Shown: positions 24,061 to 34,443 of the stretch, piece by piece
How the letters are laid out: every line of letters starts with the position of its first letter
Numbering within the stretch: the stretch's first letter is position 1
Assembly (NCBI GenBank): GCA_032164245.1
Contig: JAVMKO010000002.1
Span: 179,186,920 to 179,250,919 of the forward strand
Origin: Sternotherus odoratus
Lineage: Eukaryota > Chordata > Testudines > Kinosternidae
Direction of reading: 5' to 3'
DNA length: 64,000 nt
Notes under the pieces: model-generated
Databases searched by the model: none
What the model saw: only the letters and a program-made list of their open reading frames with translations
What the model was told of the DNA's origin: nothing
Position numbers and translations under genes: made by a program

Positions 24061-24862
24061 CCCCGAACTCGGACCCGAGGCCGCCCACAGCACGGACCAA
24101 GGGACGCCACAGCTGGGACCTACCCTGACAGAAGAGCAGCAAAGACAAGTCCGGGGGCTAATCAAATCCTTCCCCAAAACATTTACTACAACCCCCGGAC
24201 AAACAACCCTCGTACATCACGACATACGCACCAACCCGGAGAAGTCGTGCGAGAGGCCACCCGACCGCTACCGCGCCGCATGCACGAGACGGTTGAAAAA
24301 GAGGTACAGATGATGCTGGAGATGGGGGTGATCGAGCAATCACATAGTGACTGGCGTAGTCCCATCGTACTGGTCCCGAAACCGGATGGGACAGTGCGGT
24401 TCTGCATTGACTTCCAGCGGGTAAACGACATATCTAAGTTTGACGCCTACCCCATGCCCCGAATCGACGAGCTGCTAGACAAGCTCGGGGAGGCTCGCTA
24501 GATCACCACCCTTGATCTAACGAAAGGCTACTGGCAGATCCCCCTTAGCCCCGAAGCACGGGAAAAGACGGCCTTTGCCACCCGATCTGGGCTATATCAA
24601 TTCACCCGGATGCCATTCGGATTACATGGGGCGCCCGCCACGTTCCAGAGGCTCATGGATCGCCTCCTCCAGCCACATAAAGACTACGCGGCGGCCTATC
24701 TCGACGACGTGGTGATCCACAGCCGCCGCTGGGAGGACCATCTTCCCCAGGTGGCAGCCATCCTGCGAGCCTTGAGACGCAGGTATTACCGCTAATCCCG
24801 CAAAATGGAAGATCGCGTGGCAGGAGACGACCTACCTGGGCCATACCCTGGGGCACGGACGG
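24061..24862 (+). pseudogene. rt: Reverse transcriptase of the Gmr1-like element
   Basis: The linker from integrase shifts frame near 24238. RT motifs follow: MLEMGVIEQSHSDWRSPIVL, PDGTVRFCIDFQRVN, the in-frame TAG at 24499-24501, TTLDLTKGYWQIPL, FTRMPFGLHGAPATFQRLMD and the catalytic YLDD (24697-24708, AAYLDDVVIHS). A further frameshift near 24780 precedes NPAKWKIAW and TYLGHTLG. RT copies the genomic RNA into cDNA in the particle. Motif order is canonical for Ty3/gypsy; only its position after integrase is unusual. Confidence 0.92.
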
Positions 24863-25549
24863 GTGAGGCCTCTAATTGGAAAGGTCCAAGCGTTACAAGC
24901 CTATGAGGCTCCTAGGACCAAGAGACAAGTGCGGCAATTCTTGGGGCTCGCAGGATACTACCGTCGCTTTGTTCCAGCATTTGCCTCGATCGCCGCCCCA
25001 TTAACCGAGTTGATACGGAAAGATAGCCCTTGGCGTTTCCGGTGGACTCCCGCCTGTCAGGACGCCTTTCAGCACCTCAAAGACCGGCTGTGCGAGGAGC
25101 CAGTCCTCTTTAGCCCCGACTTCAATAGGGAGTTCGTCGTCCAAACCGACGTGTCCGAAGTAGGCTGGGGCGCAGTCCTATCCCAGGAGATTGACGGAGA
25201 CGAACACCCTGTTGTCTACATCAGTCGAAAACTATTCCCCCACGAAAGGGGGTACGCTGTGATAGAAAAAGAACCCCTAGCAGTCAAATGGGCAGTAGAC
25301 GCCCTGCGATACTATCTGGCAGGCGGCCCCTTCACCCTGGTAACCGACCATGCCCCTTTACAATGGCTGCAATGAGTCAAAGACACCAACCCCCGACTAA
25401 AGCGATGGTACATGACCCTGCAGCCATACGCCTTTACGATCCGGCACCGAGCGGGTAAAGACCATCTTAATGCTGATTTTTTTTCCCGCTTAGGGGAGGC
25501 AGAAGAGTCCCACTCCAAATCCCCGGAGTCGGACTTAAGGGGGGAGGTG
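24863..25549 (+). pseudogene. rh: RNase H region of the Gmr1-like element
   Basis: After the RT thumb (RQFLGLAGYYRRFVPAFASI) comes the Ty3/gypsy RNase H: TDVSEVGWGAVLSQ with Asp at 25148-25150, IEKEPLAVKWAV with the active-site Glu, and VTDHAPLQWLQ with Asp at 25346-25348. A TGA at 25373-25375 interrupts it. The frame continues through RHRAGKDHLNADFFSRL and then reads without a stop into the 3' LTR (to 26059). RNase H degrades the RNA of the RNA-DNA hybrid. No domain follows it, in keeping with integrase having moved upstream. Confidence 0.9.
25536..25549 (+). promoter_or_regulatory. Polypurine tract
   Basis: AAGGGGGGAGG lies directly before the 3' LTR and would prime plus-strand DNA synthesis. 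Confidence 0.75.
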
Positions 25550-26950
25550 TGTAGTGGGCCCCGGTGGGCCCCCTCCGATCGGGAGGACGCTCCGGCCGGG
25601 GAACCAAGATGGCGGACGGAGCCGAGGCGGCCCCGCCCCCTACCCCGGAAGTGCAACCGGGGCCCTGGAAGCACAAAAGGCGGGGCCGGCCACCAAGAGG
25701 GGGTCGACCCGGCAGAAGGAGGAGAGGGTCGGCCCGACTGCTGGGAGCGGAGGGAGCCAGCTGAGTGGAGCCCCGGCCCCGGCCCCGCGGCGGAGACAGA
25801 CCGGCCCGGCGTCCCCGTGGCCACGTACCCCGTGGCCGACGAGGACGGTCCCGAGGCCCCGGCGGCAGCGTCTCCCACAACAGTGAGTGACTGGCCCGGG
25901 AGCCCAGCAACCACAAACCCCCTGGGAGCTAGCAGCGAACCCAACGGGACGACCGCAGAAGTCCCTGCCACCCCGGACGACTGGCCGGGGGTCCCAGCTG
26001 CCACGTACCCGGAGGAGCAAGGAATGGACTGGACTCCCGAGGGCGTAGGACCCTGCTGAGGACCCGAGATCTGTAAGTAGACTAAGAGAGACTGTGTATA
26101 CTGGCTGCTGGGACGAGACAAGCCTCAGCTAAAGCCAGACTAAGAGAGACTGTGTATACTGGCTGCTGGGACGAGACAAGCCTCAGCTAAAGCCAGACTA
26201 AGAGAGACTGTGTGTACTGGCTGCTGGGACGAGACAAGCCTCAGCTAAAGCCAGACTAAGAGAGACTGTGTATACTGGCTGCTGGGACGAGACAAGCCTC
26301 AGCCAAAGCCAGACTAAGAGAGACTGTGTGTACTGGCTGCTGGGACGAGACAAGCCTCAGCTAAAGCCAGACTAAGAGAGACTGTGTGTACTGGCTGCTG
26401 GGACGAGACAAGCCTCAGCTAAAGCCAGACTAAGAGAGACTATGCGTACTGGCTGCTGGGACGAGACAAGCCTCAGCTAGAGCCAGGCTAAGAGAGACTG
26501 TGTATGCTGGCTGCTGGGACGAGACAAGCCTCAGCTAAAGCCAGACTAAGAGAGACTGTGTATACTGGCTGCTGGGACGAGACAAGCCTCAGCTAAAGCC
26601 AGACTAAGAGAGACTGTGTATACCGGCTGCTGGGATGAGGCAAGCCTCACCTAAAGCCAGCCTAAGAGAGACGGTGTATACCGGCTGCTGGGACGGGACA
26701 AGCTTCCGCGACAGCCAGCCTAAGAAAGACTGGGTGTACTGGCTGCTTGGGTAGGATAAGCCCCAGCTAAAGCCAATCTCAGGAAGACTGTGTGTGTACG
26801 GGCTACCGGGACAGGAAGGAAGCCCAGATCAAAACCCCCTGAGAGAGACGTGGAGATCGCCCTGTAGGGGGCGCCCCTGACGCTGGGAAAACGCTGATTC
26901 CCCTACGATCCCAGCAGGAGGCGCACCGGGCAGGAACGAACACGTCTACA
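25550..26950 (+). repeat. 3' LTR of the Gmr1-like element
   Basis: Same TGTAGTGGGCCCC start and ACGTCTACA end as the 5' LTR. It differs from it by scattered substitutions and a net one-base deletion. The 5-bp duplication GGGAG follows at 26951-26955. Confidence 0.93.
26079..26832 (+). repeat. 58-bp tandem array in the 3' LTR (about 13 units)
   Basis: Units start every 58 bp from 26079 to 26717, with the degenerate unit at 26775. The array is exactly as long as in the 5' LTR, which fits copying of both LTRs from one template at insertion and no unequal exchange since. Confidence 0.93.
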
Positions 26951-26955
26951 GGGAG

Positions 26956-27181
26956 TCACAGGAGAAAGAATCTGGAAGATAGGAGGCAGCAGGGAAAGGG
27001 GAACCCACAAGGCATGCGGAAAAGAGGTCGTCCAGGAAACACCTGGCGACGTGACCTTCAGGCTGATAGCACAAAAATGGGCTACACCTGGAACCAGCTA
27101 GAGAGAATGGCCCAGGATAGAGGACTCTGGAGATCTACGGTTGGCGGCCCATACCCCGATTGGAGTGACGGGCATAACTAA
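26956..27181 (+). pseudogene. LINE ORF2 C-terminal fragment
   Basis: A plus-strand frame ending in TAA at 27179-27181 encodes KRGRPGNTWRRDLQ, KMGYTWNQLERMAQDRGLWR and VGGPYP. This is the recognisable C-terminal tail of a non-LTR retrotransposon polyprotein (GKRKRGRP...TWRR...W-type). It sits directly after the gypsy 3' duplication and between the arms of the older inverted-repeat element. No poly-A tail is visible. I cannot assign the clade. Confidence 0.65.
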
Positions 27182-27681
27182 CTAGGGAAAGGGGTTGGCT
27201 GCTTGCAACTGCTGGACCCTTTCCCTGCTGCCTCAGCCGTTCCTTACCACAGTGAAAGGCTTTGGCAGCTCCACGCTTCCAGGGCTTTTCCCTGTTGCAT
27301 ATCCACTGCTGGCACCTTACACTGAGGTGAGGTGTGTGTGGCTGACGCCTGCCTTTCTCCATGTCGTGTAGCTACATGAGTAGTGCCTGTGTGCCACATG
27401 CTGCCATGTAGACATAGCATAAGGGTCGAGATCTAGAAGATGTGGAAGAAGCTCTACAAACATACTCTACTGCTATAGCTGAAAGATTTTTCTTTTGCAT
27501 AATCTAGTCCTTTCCTTTTTGTTCATAGCCCATAAACTTTATTTTAGTGAAAAACTGTTCTTCACGCATTGCAAGAGCAAAAGATGTTAAAATGTGTGAG
27601 AGCGATTACTGAAAAGTGAACTTCAAGTCAGCATGATTAGAAACCCCTTTCTAACTAAATGACCTCATTACTATTAATTTC

Positions 27682-28289
27682 CAGGGCCGGTGCAACCACT
27701 AGGCAAACTAGGCAGTCGCTTAGGGTGCCAAGTGGTTGGGGGGAGCGCCAAAAAGTGGTGCCCAAAATGTCTGAGCGGCTCACCCCGGAGCCTCTTCCCG
27801 CCACTGTGCAAGGGGGCACTGCGGCTTTGTTGGGCTCCAGCCGGCCGGGAAGCGATGTTTACAACAGGGGTAGACAACCTATGGCACGGGTGCCAAAGGC
27901 AGCACACAAGCTGATTTTCAGTGGCACTCACAGTGCCCGGGTCCTGGCCATCGGTCGGGGGTGGGGGGGGGGACGCTCTGCATTTTAATTTAATTTAAAT
28001 GAAACTTCTTAAACATTTTTAAAACCTTATTTACTTTACATACAGCAATAGTTTAGTTATATATTATAGAATTATAGAACGAGGCCTTCTAAAAACGTTA
28101 AAATGTACTAATGGCACGCAAAACCTTAAATGAGAGTGAATAAATGAAGACTTGGTGCACCACTTCTGAAAGGTTGCCAACCCCTGGTTTATAATAAGCG
28201 ATGCTCCCGGGGGGGGAGAAGGAGAAGGAGAGGGGACACAAGGTGGAAGTTTCACCTAGGGCACAAAATATCCTTGCACTGTGTCCCTG
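27682..28289. mobile_element. hAT-type non-autonomous element (outer)
   Basis: Ends CAGGGCCGGTGCAAC and TTGCACTGTGTCCCTG form inverted repeats, flanked by a perfect 8-bp duplication TTAATTTC (27674-27681 and 28290-28297). The 8-bp duplication and CAGGG-type ends are typical of hAT transposons. A second hAT element (27865-28186) is inserted within it. No transposase. Confidence 0.88.
27865..28186. mobile_element. hAT-type non-autonomous element (nested)
   Basis: CAGGGGTAGACAACCTATGG at the left pairs with AGGTTGCCAACCCCTG at the right. Flanking GTTTACAA (27857-27864) and GTTTATAA (28187-28194) match at 7 of 8 positions. The interior is AT-rich and non-coding. Confidence 0.87.
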
Positions 28290-28297
28290 TTAATTTC

Positions 28298-29264
28298 ACT
28301 TTCAAGAGCAGGTTCATTAATAAAGAGAAAAAAAGTTTTAAAAATAAAGAGAAATATCAAAACCGCCTTATAAATGCAGCCCAAACAAGCCACTCTGAAT
28401 GGATACTAAACTTCAGCTGAAATAAGATGTGAAATATATGTCTGACATTGTAAGTGATGCATAATTTCTAGAATTACACATGGGTGTTTTGACATTAGTA
28501 CAACAAAGAAGCTAAATATTTGCAGAGTGCTACTATACACATTCACACACAACTCAGTTTGGAGGGAGAAAACTGTGTTTATTGGTTTCTCTAAAGCCAG
28601 AGAAAACTACTACTGTTTTTCTACCATATTTTTAACATTAGTCAAATTTAACTTAGTCAAATTTCTTAATCGGTAAGTTGATTTGATAATAATATCATTA
28701 TGCACCACCTTTCATTGTGAAGTATCCCAAACAGTCTTAACAAACTTACATTGTTACACATACTATACAATAAGGAATTCAGCCTCTTCTGGAGTGAAAC
28801 ACAGCAAATGTTTAAAACACTTTAGCAACATTGTACTACAGTTTACGGTGGGAAATGGAGATGAACATTATAGTAAACAGAAGGGAATTTTAGGGAAACA
28901 GGCAGTAATTATTTTAAATGGGCATGTGGCCAAGACACTTGGGCCGTCTTCTCATGTAAGGTAAGGAGGCATAGCTCAATCGAAGTCAGCGGAGGGACTG
29001 GCTCTACAACTATGTGTCTATTCATTTATAATACCTGTCGTATTTCCAATAAATACAGTGGTTAGGGCCTCACTTTTAAGCCTTTTCCAATACATGGAAA
29101 AATGCACAAACTCTAAAGTTAAGAGCAGTCTATGAGTACAGATGTAATAATCCTGACAAGAATAAAGACAAATTATCCTGGCTGCTAGTTAATACCATCT
29201 AGTATTTGCATTTAGATCAGTACACAACTTCCCAATAAGCATCTTTGCTATTCTTAAAGCTTTT
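28298..29264. other. AT-rich non-coding DNA, no feature recognised
   Basis: Only short frames without domains; no element ends. Confidence 0.5.
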
Positions 29265-29490
29265 CATAGTAGCAAGGTGGATTGGTAGCTAGAGGACTGG
29301 GAAATGCGGGGGAGGGGGAATCTATTCCTACTCCTGCAGCTCGATTGCTGGGTGACCTTTAGATAAGTCACTTCACCTCATTGTCCCCAGCTGTAGAATG
29401 GGAATAATGACTCTTGTAACATGCTTTGAGATCTATTGATGAAAAGTGCTAGATAACAGATAGGTATTAGTATTTCATTATAACTCTACT
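29265..29490 (+). mobile_element. MIR SINE
   Basis: The MIR core and tail are readable: GCTGGGTGACCTTTAGATAA, GTCACTTCACCTCATTGTCC, TGTAGAATGGGAATAATGAC and GCTTTGAGATCTATTGATGA. Plus strand, ancient, nearly full length. Confidence 0.88.
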
Positions 29491-30779
29491 TTTGGGCAGA
29501 AGAAAATCAGCTAAATTCAAGCGGGAAGGGACCTACTACTTACCTAAGTAATTTATATTTTTATTATTATACTGACCTCTATCACATCTCTTTGGTGAGT
29601 ATTACCTATTGATTGTGTAATCCCCATAGCCTAAAGCCCTAGGGAACAACGAGTTTTCCATTGACACCTGTTGAGGTGTCAATAGAAATAACACCCCAGA
29701 GTTATTTCAGAACATCCAGCTGTATAGAGACTCCATAAGGGAGTAGGGTAGCCACTTATGCATTTCCTGCATATTCCAATACTTCTGGGAACAGCCTGGG
29801 ACTCCCTCTGCTTGTGGGACCCTGTCCCTGCCAGTGTGACCTTACACACATGGTGCATGTGAGATCATGCTGGAGGGGGTGGTGCAGTGTGCTCTTAAAA
29901 ATGGTATTCCCTATCTGATACTGGACAAATCCACATCTGGTTTTGTCTCAGAACTAGATGGGGGACAAACCATCCAAAAAGAGGTTCAAAACTAGATGAG
30001 TGGCTTCCCTATAGGGAAGGGAGCAAAGGGGAACAACTGAATGGGCTGGGTCTCATTTGCATAGCTGTTAAGTCACAGTTTGGGCACTTTGGTCAAAATT
30101 AAGTTAAGGTTAAAGTTTGAGGTAATCAAACATCATTATTCCTGTCTGAGAACAAAAGGGCAAGAAAACTGCATCAAATGTGCCTAGGGTGAGAGTTCAC
30201 CCTAACCAAAACCACTTTCTGTAATGGTTACGGAGCAGAGCTTGGACAAAGCTGAAAGCAGGAGGATAAATGGGGGAAGTGTATCCCTGGTGGCAAGATA
30301 GCTGATCAGTGCCCTACATGGATTGATTCTTCTTAGAAGATATTGTGAAGGTGCACAGTGGTGCAGAGGTTGTGTTGAGGTAGCTTTTGCTGAAGCTGTA
30401 GAAGGCAGAAGCATAGATGAGGAACTTTGATGAAGGCTTACCAATTAATAAAGCTGCTCTCATGCAGCTCGGCTAGATGGTACATCCCCCAGAGCTGATC
30501 AGGCAGCATTTCTCCTTGGTGCTGGATATGGACCTGCCTGAACTCTGGGCTCTGCCAACCCTGGACAGCAAGCAGTGAGTCAAGGTTTAGTGGGGGACAG
30601 GGAGGAAGGAAGTGGCTATTACTGGAACACGCTGCCTTATTGAGCAGTCACACTGCAAGTGGAGGACTAAATTTAAAATTATTATCAAGACCCCTGGGGT
30701 GTGTATATGAAAGTGTCTTCTTATAATTATTACATATATTGTTGATTGATTATTACTGGCTGTTAGGACCGGAAGACAT
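29491..30779. other. Non-coding DNA, no feature recognised
   Basis: AT-rich to mixed sequence. Short minus-strand frames (for example 30202-30444) show no domain. Confidence 0.45.
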
Positions 30780-31466
30780 TGTGACGGACAACCACTAGAA
30801 GGTGCAGTTACGCTTCTGAGTCAACTCCAGGAGAGTGCATAATGATGGTATCAATCTGAGAAGGACCTTGAATTCTTGTTATCTGTGTGTTTGGGAACCA
30901 GTTCCCAGCTGCATGAGTGTTTACGCTGTCTGTGTGAGAATGAATGCGTGGAAAACTAAATGGGGAAACTGAGGCAGGACAGCATGTAACCAATCAGCTT
31001 GTTGCTTGCTATTAATGAGATGAGTATGTATGAGATGCAAATGAGTATGGGTATATCTGTGCTGACACGCCCCTGTGTGTTGGGCTTCCTCTTTGGGCTT
31101 CGCCTTTGGGCTTCGCCTGGGTGTGTCAGACATCTTGTATTGCGGCAGTGCTGGACTCGAAGCCCCCCAGCACGGAATGCCGCTCCCTCCAATAAACTCA
31201 CCACTTTCCAACTAGCCACCTGTGTGAAGCCTCGTTTCTCCCAGCAACAAGATAAGCCCCCTGCAACACTGGCTTTCCCGAGTTTATTCCGTGTTCTCTC
31301 TCGACTGCCATTCCCCCTACGTCCCCTCGTCCCCACCCAGTAAAGTTTTCCCCTTTTCAGACTCACTGCTTGTGAGTTGGGGAATATCGCCTATCAATGG
31401 AATACCCAGAAGGGAATTTAATTTTCCCAGGTTTCTGGGTGGCAACTCTGGTGGTATTTGTTACAT
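30780..31466 (+). mobile_element. Probable solitary retroviral LTR
   Basis: The block begins TGTGACGGACAACC and ends GGTATTTGTTACA. In order it shows CCAAT (30990), a TATA-like GTATATCTG (31051), and AATAAA (31191-31196) followed by a T/C-rich stretch. That order is typical of an endogenous retrovirus LTR. No gag, pol or env is attached and no primer-binding site follows, so it is solitary. The flanks (ACAT and TTTT) do not give a clear duplication. Open frames inside are not viral genes. Confidence 0.58.
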
Positions 31467-33739
31467 TTTCAGAAAGAATTGCTTGGTGATGGAACCTGCC
31501 CCTTTTTGCTGGTAACACCACATGGCAGAAATGTTAAATCTGTAAAGGGTTATGAAGATAAAGTGGTATATAGGTACCTATTATTATGGGCTTAAGTGTA
31601 ACATCCAATTAGAAGGAGCTCAATGAGGTAGAACTTTAGAGTCAGTAATGTTGCTGAAGTGACCGTTTGACTAACCTTTAAATCCAATTATTCTCCCCTT
31701 CAGTTCATCCTTACAATATTGTCATTAACTTCACTGGTAAGGAAAGAAAACTGTGCATATATGTTTTTTAATATAGAAAAAATACACTACAAAAAACACC
31801 GGAGCTAAATGCTCAGAATTTGGAAAGAGGTTAGAATTGCAGGCAGCGTAAATGGTGGTGGGTATGTGTGTGTTTTCTCTTTTAACAGTTTCTTCTGAAT
31901 TTGGTTTGGCAACCATGTCCCACTCAATATGAAGGCGTGTGAGAGAGAGAAAATCAGTCTGCTATCATACTCGATTGGACCCAATTCCTTACTCATTTCA
32001 TGGCAGGAAGGCTTCTTTTTGCTGTGGCAATGCCAATAGTCAAAGCAAGTGACAGATGAAGCCGCTTGAAACTGTTTGGATATGGAATTTGGGATGCTTC
32101 TTTCTCCACTGTGACATGCCCTGTAAGGCTGGCAAAAATAAATAAATAAATATAATCTGGGTTTTTTTTAAAGCTGCCTAAGTGATTTTATCCAAATGCC
32201 AATCTTCTTAATGTAATTGAGAAATATTTCGTTTGTACTATCCCATGAGATCCCAAAGGTTTTTATAGATGCAATTTTTGGGGGGAAGCTGTGAGGGACT
32301 GAAGAGTTAAGTGAAATCGTCTGTGCCTGCTGAGATAAATTACCTACTTTTATTGGTCAGTGGCCTCACCTTCAGTGAGTGATCTGATTAGATCACCACT
32401 AGAAAAATTGTGGTGGGAGTCAGTGACTCTCACAAGTGTTAGGGCAGAGTAGAAAATATACCTATTGCTAATTAATATTTTGTTTGTTTTACGGCAATAA
32501 AATTGCCCCCATTCTGAATTCTTATTTTTCCTTTTGTTCAAGAGATTTACCCCTTAACATTTTTCAGTGCCTCTGATCTTTCAAAGAGTCCTCTCTTTAA
32601 GAGAGTTCACAGCCATTTTCAGTTTCATGTATTAAGATTTGCAGTTCATGCTGATCTTCACTGAACTTATCTGTTATCGTTTGCATTTTATTTCCTTTCA
32701 CTTGGAACTCCAACTGCTTCCACAGCTAATTAACTATAAACTTTGTCCTGTGAATAAAACTTAGTGTGTGAGTAGGCATGATACTGCAGCATCCTGTAGG
32801 GTACTATGTATTGTATTTCATATCTCTTCTGTTTTAGGTGGTGAGATAATTTCTGATCTACTGAAAATTGCTTTTCATCATCATGGTGAAAATCGGAGAA
32901 ATGTTCCTGAGTAAATCTTAGAAAATAATATGAGACAGCAGTGATTTTTATGTGCTGAAGGAGCCACAAGTCTTCAACAAATAAGTTCACAGCTGGATCA
33001 CTGAGTTTTGGAGAAACTAACTGATGGCAAATTCACCCTGGGTCTGTTTGTGTTTCACTTAACTATTCAGTTGCTCATAGCTTTCATCCTGGCAATTGCT
33101 GTCCATCTAGAAACCTGTGTGACCTCTTGGGGTAGTACAAAGGCCGAGTTTCACAATTAACATAGCAAAGAATGACAACAGTTTGAGGGTAAGAGTTGAA
33201 TTTGCAAGTCTCATCAAGACTAAGATTAAATTGCTGAGCCACAAAATAGACGGAATTTATAGATGATCTTTTCTATATATTCTTGAACACTGGAAATAGT
33301 TCTGATGTGACAATATAATTATCATTTGTCTGCTATGAGTGGAAAACTCTGCACTCCCATTAGTTTAAAGGCTGCACTTTTTGATCTGAAAAATTAGAGA
33401 CAGGAAAACCAAAACACCAAATTCCACCTCTCTAAGCTTTGTGAAATTTGTAGTTAGATAAATGGAACAATTTATGGTCCTGATCCAACCAACAAAGAAC
33501 CTAAACACATTCTGAAATTTTTAGTGTGTGAATATTTGCATTGAAGACAATGAGACTGCTAACCTACTTAAAGTTGAGAATGTGTTTAGCTTCTTTTCTA
33601 GATGGGTGCTACTCAAAGTATTTAGCTAATTCAATGGTTCCTATCACTATAGTTTCTGATTGCCTTCTGAGTACTTACAAAGAACTTGCTGTATTCATTT
33701 ATCTTTTCTTATTATTATTTGCTTTCTTGTTTGTGTGAG
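31467..33739. other. AT-rich non-coding DNA, no feature recognised
   Basis: No exon, RNA gene or element terminus seen. Confidence 0.45.
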
Positions 33740-34140
33740 GTGAGTAGTTGGCATACATCTGGATATTAAAGTCACCCACAACAATGAATCTAGTGAACAT
33801 CATCAGACAGTGTTAGCTCCTCTAGGAAGCCTTTGGTGTCTAGGGGTTCTGAGATTAGCAAAATGCTATCCAAGTTAATCTTTCCTCTGGTCTTCCAGAC
33901 TGAAAGGACTCTCAGAGGACTTTGATTTGAGTGAGTTTTCTCTGCATTTGAGCTCAAGCAAGAACAGAATAGGTACTCTGCCTCCAGTTTTGACCTCCCT
34001 ATTAGGTCTGGGCATGTGAGGAGCAAAATGAGATGAAATGAGCTACCACAAGTTCTTCAATGATAGATCCAGTTTCTGTGATGCAGACCAGGTTGGGTGA
34101 TTTGTGAGAGAGAAGATAATAAATGGTGAAGAGCTTATTA
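33740..34140 (-). pseudogene. LINE endonuclease-domain relic (minus strand)
   Basis: Read on the minus strand, two landmarks of the LINE apurinic-type endonuclease appear at the right spacing: VCITET (near 34085-34105, matching the family's L-C-L-T-E-T) and VVGDFNIQM (near 33755-33785, matching LLGDFN). Between them an open stretch (33790-34026) contains FLEEL and a block consistent with the domain middle. Frames jump, so it is a decayed relic, probably of an L2- or CR1-like element. Confidence 0.62.
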
Positions 34141-34443
34141 TCACATTGATCTTCAATTAATCAAATGAGATAGAGGTCCTGGAGTTTTGGGGCCCAGAGG
34201 AAGTAGCTGTTTGGAAAAATATATTTATCATCAGGCTAATTTCATGTTATTCCCTGAAAGTAGATATTCCTTTAATCTCTGTATAGTGTGTACTGGCTCC
34301 ATATTCCTGACATGAGACTGGAATTGGAGCTAGGGCAGCAAGGAATGCTGGGAAAAGCAGGACTGCATAATGCAAGCTTCTTTCTTAGATTGCTGAGACC
34401 AGGGTTGAGGCAAGCCTTGGGGCGGAGACACTTTAATGACTGA

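Larger units (their letters stand above)
19795..26950 (+). mobile_element. Gmr1-like Ty3/gypsy LTR retrotransposon (dead copy)
   Basis: A complete provirus-like structure: two LTRs of 1402 and 1401 bp with TG...CA ends, a primer-binding-like site, gag, protease, integrase, reverse transcriptase, RNase H and a purine tract, flanked by a perfect 5-bp duplication GGGAG (19790-19794 and 26951-26955). Integrase lies upstream of reverse transcriptase. That Ty1/copia-like order in a Ty3/gypsy element is the published hallmark of the Gmr1-like group of deuterostome retrotransposons. Coding is broken by frameshifts near 21603, 22855-22865, 24238 and 24780, and by stops at 24499-24501 and 25373-25375. 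The LTRs are very similar, differing at a few percent of positions by eye. Confidence 0.93.
19509..27422. mobile_element. Older inverted-repeat element split by the gypsy insertion
   Basis: The left end (GGCTACATGTACACTTAGGG, 19509 on) and the right end (complement of ATGCTATGTCTACATGGCAG, ending near 27422) form imperfect terminal inverted repeats. The Gmr1-like element 19795-26950 sits between them, so it landed inside this older, non-coding DNA transposon. A LINE C-terminal fragment (26956-27181) also lies between the arms. Without the gypsy insert the element would be about 750 bp. Confidence 0.5.

Noticed and set aside
30956..31366. Open frames within the retroviral-type LTR as viral genes
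   Set aside because: They overlap CCAAT, TATA-like and AATAAA elements of the LTR and show no viral domain.
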